Assembly (NCBI GenBank): GCA_019648995.1
Contig: BLXT01005251.1
Coordinates: forward strand, 2,416,325-2,453,175
Length of the DNA stretch: 36,851 nucleotides
Origin: Plakobranchus ocellatus
Taxonomy: Eukaryota > Mollusca > Gastropoda > Plakobranchidae
Reading direction: 5' to 3'
Shown here: positions 31,625 to 36,851 of the stretch, in pieces
Layout of the letters: every line of letters begins with the position of its first letter
Position numbering within the stretch: the first letter of the stretch is position 1
Program-made: the position numbers and the translations under genes
Notes under the pieces: generated by a model
Told to the model about the DNA's origin: nothing
The model's input: the letters and a program-made list of their open reading frames with translations, nothing else
Databases searched by the model: none

Positions 31625-34046
31625 ATGGCTGCCGAAATGTTAACTCTATTATATTGTTTGAAAAAAAGACAATGTTATAATAGAAGACGATTTTGGGTTC
31701 ATAAGATCCACCAACGCAGAGAAATTTATTGTGAGTTTCACCATCTTGTTGATGAAGTTTTGAGCGATGAGGAGAAATGTTTGGCTTATATCAGAATGAA
31801 ACCAAGCACTTTTCATAGGCTGTTAAAATTGATTGGACCACACATTGCAAAAAGGGAAACTAACTTTCGGAAACCCATCCCTGCCAAGGAAAGACTTGTG
31901 ATAACATTGAGGTAAAACCATTAATTTTACTTGATGTAATTTTTCGTCCTTTGTGGCTTTTACATAATATTTTAATTTTAAGACTCAGCCACACCTACTG
32001 CCAATTGGCATGAGTCATAATAAATCTAAGTGAGATAACTAATAGGTACATTTGTTTTAATATAAATTATGTACATGTACTTTCAGTGCGGTCCAAAGAG
32101 ACTCAACATTACAACAAGGACAGTAGGAAATGTTAGAAACGACACATCGTAAGTAGTATGAACTGAAATGACCCCACAAAACTTCTCTAATCATTTTTTT
32201 TTTTATTCTTGACATGAGACAAACACGCAGTTGGTTTTTAGATTATCATCACTGAGTCATCTAGTTTTGGAATTGGTGATACTGATAGTGGTAGGGCTCG
32301 TCTGGCGAGGAATACGATGAGCTCGAATACTGGCTGTACTGGTCATCAGTACTTGCAGATGCAGTTCCTGTTGATGTAGACTCCAAATTTGGGTCTCGAG
32401 GCTGCTGACTCAGTCTCAAATACCTCAAAGCTGTGTTGTTTAGCTCTCCCCGGAATTCAAATTTATTTATTGGATCTAAACTTTTCATGACCGGTAACAG
32501 GCTCATGAGGAAGTGCTCGTCGTCTTTAACTTGTTGCTGCTGAAGACTCTTCAAGGCATCCAACATGGCGACATCAAATGGGGAAGCCACTTGTGAAGCT
32601 CGACTTTGAGGATATACAGGATATCGTCGTTTTCTGACATTGTGTGTGGTCGGCCTATGCATGGCCGAATTACTTGGACCATGCTGTGCATCTTGACTTG
32701 GACCAGGTTTTAGATCTTGACTTGGACTTGGAGAAGCCTGTGGTGCTATATCAATATCAATACCAGACAGAGTGTCCAAGCGGTCATCATGGACCTGGGA
32801 TGTCGGTTGAGATTCTTCGTCAGTATCAAGCCTCTCAGGTAAATTTGAGGTTGTCGAAGAATTTAGATCCTCAACAAATGGCAGCAGGAACAACATAGAT
32901 AAATTGTAAAGATACCATGTTTTATGCTGTTTGCTTCCAGACCCAGATTTGTATGTTGTTTCTTTCTTATGGTGTCGCCGGAAGGAATCCCTCAGAACTA
33001 ACCATTTCTTTTTTGCAATAGCACCTGTAAAGACAATAATTGTAGAATGCGCTATTATTATATAAGACGAAAAAGTGTTGATAATATTAACAACCCATGT
33101 TAATTTTTCAAATACCTGGCTTCAGGAGAAAACCATGTGTCTCTGTTGTTTCATTTTCGTGTCGGAGTAACTACAGTTAGGGAAATTACAACAGAGACGT
33201 GTGCAGTCTTGTGGGACGTGCTACATCTGCAAGTCATGTCAACTCCAGATACAGAACAGTGGAAGAATATAGCAACTGAATTCTACACAAGATTCAACTT
33301 TCCACTTTGTTTGGGTGCCACCATTAGCAAACATATACGTTTATAAAAAAAAGCCTGCTTCTTCAGGTTCCCTCTACTTACAACTATAAAGGATTCTTTT
33401 CAATCATTCTTCTTGCTGTTACTGACTCGCAAGGAAAATTTGTAGTGGTGGACGTTGGTTGGTGTGGGAGTAATAACGATGGAGTCTTTCACAAATCTGT
33501 GCTTGGGTGATCACTTGCATCAGGAACCCTCAATCTTCCCATTGAGGGCACTATGCCACAAACAGACATCAAATTGCCATTTGTGTTCGTTGCTGATGAT
33601 GCCTTCCCCTTAAAAGACAATATAATGAAACCTTTCTCTCACCGACAACTTACACGTGATAAAGAAGTTTTCAATAACGCTTGTCAAGGGCAAGAAATGT
33701 TGTTGAAGGATCTTTTGGCCGAATAGCTATGATGTGGCGAATTGTACAAAGGCCAATGGGTGTCCAACCAAACACTGCGACCGTTATTGTCAAAGCAATA
33801 ACAGTACTCCATAACTTTATTATCATTGAGGAACCCAACCGTGTGTCACCATGTGATTCAGCTGGTGAACAGTTGCAAGCACCAAATAACCTTACAGGCT
33901 TTCAAGGATCCATCACAAACGGAATCAATCGAGCCACAAAAAATGCCTTGAGAGTACGAGAAACATTCATGAACTATTTCACATCACCCACAGGAGCTCT
34001 TCCATGGCAAAATGATCAGTGTATTACCAGGCCCATATCAGACTGA
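31625..34046 (+). pseudogene. PIF/Harbinger transposase, broken
   Basis: Exon 1 (31625-31911) starts at a good ATG (AAACATGG). It encodes the conserved N-terminal region (RRFWVHKIHQRREIYCEFHH, TNFRKPIPAKERL), then donor GTAAAA. Coding resumes at about 33112 with YLASGENHVSLLFHFRVGVT and continues to 34046. The DDE core is recognisable: VADDAFPL (second Asp) and ARNVVEGSFGRI (Glu), with the usual VDVGWCGSNNDG. The copy is dead. The expected acceptor before 33112 reads AA instead of AG. The first-Asp motif GAIDGKH reads GATISKH. The frame shifts after HIRL near 33343 and again near 33675, and a TGA interrupts at 33508-33510. The intron holds an antisense MADF-BESS exon. Family identity is firm; the exon boundaries are inferred by homology. 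Confidence 0.88.
32261..33024 (-). CDS. MADF-BESS protein, second (C-terminal) exon, Harbinger-associated
   Basis: An open frame from acceptor CTTTACAG to a TAG stop, 254 codons with no break. It starts with the second half of a MADF (Myb/SANT-like) DNA-binding domain (AIAKKKWLVLRDSFRRHHKK, then WYLYNLSMLFLLPFVED). A Ser/Pro/Gln-rich linker follows, then a BESS motif (DEHFLMSLLPVMKSLDPINK) and a Ser/Tyr-rich tail. PIF-like elements of Drosophila encode a MADF protein as their second gene, thought to help the transposase bind DNA. The first MADF half should lie at higher coordinates but is not present in the window. The exon lies wholly inside the transposase intron on the opposite strand. No M start is visible, as expected for an internal or last exon. 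Confidence 0.75.
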
Positions 34047-34125
34047 CATTTGAAGAAATAGCACACAATACAATTTAGTAATTAAGGAAGTAATAATGTT
34101 ACTTAGTTTAAAAAAAAAACTGACA

Positions 34126-35168
34126 TTACTCCTGCTCATGCGAATAATATTTTCTTAAATACACATGTAATAAATCACAATAAACAGTTACAGGAAGGAG
34201 AGAGAGTGAGTGAGCTTTGATGTTTTCTGCACAGATGCTCTTTGACCGCCACAGGGAACGAAGCAGGCTGGGAAAAATTTCTTTGTTGACAGCTGCACCC
34301 AGGTTCTGTCTGGCGAAACGGACCAGAATGTCCTCCCACGCTGTCTTTACCGGACCGTACACTCCAACATCCAGAGGCTGTAGAACATGTGTGCTGTTGG
34401 AAGGCAATTTAAGTATGATGACTTGCTCCTTCAAGGCAAGCTTGACGGTGTTGATGCTGAGATGGGAGGAGTGGCCATCAAAAATTAAAACAACAGGTCT
34501 TTCTTTTGGAAGAGACAACACGAAGTGGTTTTTGAACCAATCCTTAAAGCAGGCAGTGTCCATCCAACCTTTGTCGGAGACATTGTACCGGGCACCATCA
34601 GGACCATTATCGGTCCATTTCACCCGAAGGTTCTTGGCCGCATACAAGATGTAGGGTGGAAGCATAGCCCCATCCGCCTTCGCACATCCTTGTAGTAGTT
34701 GTACAGTGATTGTTTCTCTTCCAGATCCACCAATCAGCCTGAAGAGATTCTGGATCCCCTTCTGAGTGATAACCTTCAGCCGCTTGGGGTCTAGAGGGAA
34801 ACCACTTTCGTCGACGTTGTAGACTCTCTCCGGCTTGTTCAGAAGATTGTGGTAAGTCAATGTCTTTTTTAGAAGCGAAAACCATGCATCATAGATGGTC
34901 TTGTTTGCTGATGATTTCTGGCGCGACATCTTCATTTGTTCTGGAAGCCTGCATGAAAGGTCTTGGTGGTGCTTCAAGAACCCATCCAACCAATCAGGGC
35001 CGGGTACTCCATGGACGAAAGGGGTCTCTCTATCTAAGGCTTCAAGATATTCCCCAACCACCTCCTGTGTCTCTTTTGGAGTCATCCCAAAACCCCAAGC
35101 TGACAGCAACTTGAGACATGTCGCAAGTTCCTCCTCCTCGGTAGCTGTTAGACAACTATCAATATGAT
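34126..35168 (-). CDS. Pogo-type DDE transposase, truncated at both ends
   Basis: The main exon follows an acceptor TTATGCCATAG. It encodes the second helix-turn-helix half of a CENP-B-type domain (ATEEEELATCLKLLSAWG; VPGPDWLDGFLKHH). The DDE_1 catalytic core has three Asp: YNVDESGFPLD, VVLIFDGHSSHLS and LQPLDVGVYGP. The core is uninterrupted. After AENIKA (about 34218) the family consensus GFRA-type end is replaced by unrelated residues to the stop at 34126, so the C-terminus is truncated or reads into foreign DNA. An intron of 57 bp (35225-35169, GTAAGT...ATAG) separates it from a possible small upstream exon (35269-35226). The first psq-type helix-turn-helix was not found. Pogo/Tigger/Jerky family membership is firm. 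Confidence 0.85.
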
Positions 35169-35450
35169 CTATGGCATAAATTAAGTAGATTATAACTCTC
35201 TGAAAAGTGTCAAACATCTACTTACCTCGGATATTATCAGATTGGTGTTGAGAGACAAAGATGTTAGATCTAGCTCAAAAGCAAAACTGCAACCAAAAGG
35301 CAGGAAGTGATAGTGGAAGATCTCTTCTTTCTGAAAAGACAAATCTCATGAAGGTTACTTCCTGCTATCCCCAAAAAAGAGTAATTATGGCTCCTCAGTT
35401 ATAATTATATGGAATTACCCCAGATATGGAATTGCCCCGGTTTACCCTAG
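34126..35450 (-). mobile_element. Pogo-type transposon remnant
   Basis: Read on the minus strand, the upstream end is probably CTAGGGTAAACCGGGGCAA, starting at 35450 beside a TA dinucleotide (35451-35452), the target used by pogo/Tc1-mariner elements. Two subterminal direct copies of GGGGYAATTCCATAT follow (within 35408-35437). No matching inverted end is present before the Harbinger remnant only 80 bp beyond the transposase stop. The element is therefore truncated at its 3' side near 34050-34220. Confidence 0.5.
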
Positions 35451-35468
35451 TATTTTCTGAACCTCATC

Positions 35469-36851
35469 TCAACTTTCAGCTTTTGTAGAGTTTGACGCCC
35501 CGTCATTTAAGTTATCAAGGTCCTCTTTTGTGTGACATAAACCACCTTGATTCAGGAGGAGAGCTGCCTGTCTATCTTTGTCTTTGATCTCTTTCTCGGC
35601 TTTCTCATGCTCGGTTTGCTTTATTTTCCTTTTTACTGCCTCCCTTGTTTCTTTCACCTTTGCCTTGTGTTTCTGTTTCAGGTTTTTTTTCCATTTTTCT
35701 TTGCTGAATCAATCAATTTTCTTCGTGCAGTTGGACTTTTTGTGCTTAGGAAAGTGGAGGTTTTGTTGTGTTTCCACATGTTCACTGTGCTATGGAGAAA
35801 TGTTGAAGCAGTCCGGCGTTTAATCATACTGTAATCAAGATCCCCAAAAAGTCTCTCTCCAGTCAGATTGGTGAGAGGGCAAGTTTTGAGCAACTTTTGA
35901 ACATGCTCAGGCACATCTCCTCCATAAACTCCGCCTGGTAAAAAGTCTGTCAGCTGCCTTTGCAACGCTTCCAGACTCTTTGTGCAGATAGCCTTGAAAG
36001 CTGTTGTGGTCAGGTTTTTCTGGCACATGTCCGAATTCCAGAAGGACAGCGTGACATCTGGATGGGGAGCAAAATCTTGTCCAAAAAGCGGTTCTTCTGT
36101 GAATAGAGTGTCTATCTCAAATTGATCTGTCAACCATCTTTTCACTGCTGCCTCCATGGCCTTGACATAGTTGGGGAACTCTCCATAGTTTACATGGCTA
36201 TTCATGAGTTTCCAATAAGGTGTTGACACAAAAGTTGAGAAGAGGCTAGTGGCTGCAATAATTGAAAGAAGTTTCTGGTCCTGGAGGTCTGAGCAAATGC
36301 TTTGCAGTTTTAGATTAGAGTGATTTATGCAGTTCTGAAGAAAATGCAAAGAATCATCTTTATGGGCCAGTATCGCAACAGCATTCTCAAAAATATTGTT
36401 GAACCTGTTGCTCCTGTAGGAAGTGAACTGTGACTTAATCTCATGCAAGTCACAATAGGCCAGCCAGTCCTCCCTGCAACCATGTTTTTCATCCCCCCCT
36501 GAGACCAAGCACATCGGATGTCGTTCTGATAACCCTGAAGGCTGCTGTTTCACCAGAGGATGAAAAGTGACCAAAGGCGCTGCTCTTGTCTCTGCCCAGT
36601 TTTTCGTCCAGCAAACCCTCCTCCTTCTTAATCGCAGCATCTGTAGCATCCGCAAGAGCAATGAGGAAGTGGGCATTGCAGTGTAGGAACTCTATTATCT
36701 ATAGCTGCATCTGTGCCTAAAATCTCCTTCTTGTGTTCTAACATCTTCTTGTTGAACAACTTCATATGTGCTGCTCTGTCGCTCATCAGGCACATCATTT
36801 TCGAGAGAATTTCTTTAAAAACTTGATCCTTCTGGGCTTTTTCATTTGCCT
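35469..36851 (-). pseudogene. Uncharacterised repeated-type gene, C-terminal part, possible distant hAT-like transposase
   Basis: Runs off the right edge of the window. The longest open piece is 36676-35678, with further coding-like sequence in other frames at 36851-36680 and 35657-35469. About three frame breaks are apparent, two at homopolymers (a G run near 36525 and an A run near 35690). Motifs in order are MCLMSDRAAHMKLFNKKML, LHCNAHFLIALAD, DEKHGCREDWLAYC, YRSNRFNNIFENA, DFLPGGVYGG, LTNLTGERLFGDLDYSMIKR and NMWKHNKTSTFL, then a lysine/glutamate-rich coiled-coil-like tail. I know similar proteins only as uncharacterised, multi-copy entries of invertebrate and fish genomes. SDRAAH and GERLFGDLD could match the second Asp and the Glu of hAT-like RNase H folds, but this is inference. 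The host transposon's ends are not visible. Confidence 0.55.

Noticed and set aside
32644-32898. Plus-strand frame rich in Leu-Asp repeats
   Set aside because: Antisense shadow of the MADF-BESS linker.
34217-35167. Several plus-strand frames across the pogo region
   Set aside because: They lie opposite the pogo-type transposase, whose domains are unmistakable on the minus strand.
35547-35834. Hydrophobic Phe/Leu-rich plus-strand frames resembling membrane proteins
   Set aside because: They are the antisense of a lysine/glutamate-rich coding tail, which always reads as Phe/Leu-rich in reverse.

Overview
The window looks like nuclear DNA of a lophotrochozoan animal, most likely a gastropod or other mollusc. 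It is AT-rich with long A/T runs. It carries an intron-rich animal gene with standard GT/AG junctions, several tRNA-derived SINE-like copies, many DNA-transposon remains, and short repeats built on TAGATC and TAGGCCTA. The species is inferred, not proven. The first 15 bases are a pure G run and are probably a contig-end artefact.

Left half (about 5.6-18.7 kb, minus strand): one apparently complete host gene. I could place 14 coding exons between 18720 (ATG) and 7112 (stop). They join in consistent phase into a 490-residue protein. It has a short N-terminus, one membrane segment, a degenerate protein-kinase fold, a proline-rich stretch and a C-terminal WH2 motif. This fits the Slob (slowpoke-binding protein)/PXK family of pseudokinases, with a membrane anchor where vertebrate PXK has a PX domain. 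Everything else in 7.1-18.7 kb is intron, with one SINE-like copy, a compound trinucleotide microsatellite, a pyrimidine tract and a three-copy minisatellite. Bases 16-7111 contain no gene I can support; the right part is probably the long 3' UTR.

Middle (18.7-24.1 kb): the 5' flank of that gene holds two transposons. The first is a 263-bp MITE with perfect 47-bp terminal inverted repeats and a perfect 8-bp target duplication. The second is a hAT element with an open transposase of 699 codons (TTF-type zinc finger, RNase H-like core, C-terminal dimerisation region). Two SINE-like pieces follow it.

Right part (24.1-31.6 kb): mostly non-coding. It contains a probable 0.4-kb MITE with three internal palindromic units, a decayed C2H2 zinc-finger pseudogene, another SINE-like copy, and a GC-richer hairpin segment that may be a transposon end.

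Right edge (31.6-36.85 kb): a stack of three different DNA transposons lying almost end to end. (1) A PIF/Harbinger copy with a broken plus-strand transposase; an antisense MADF-BESS gene exon sits inside its intron. (2) A truncated pogo-type transposase on the minus strand. (3) The C-terminal part of an uncharacterised, repeated-type gene that runs off the window and whose motifs suggest a distant hAT-like transposase. The most unusual points are the interleaved Harbinger transposase/MADF-BESS layout and this unclassified gene.
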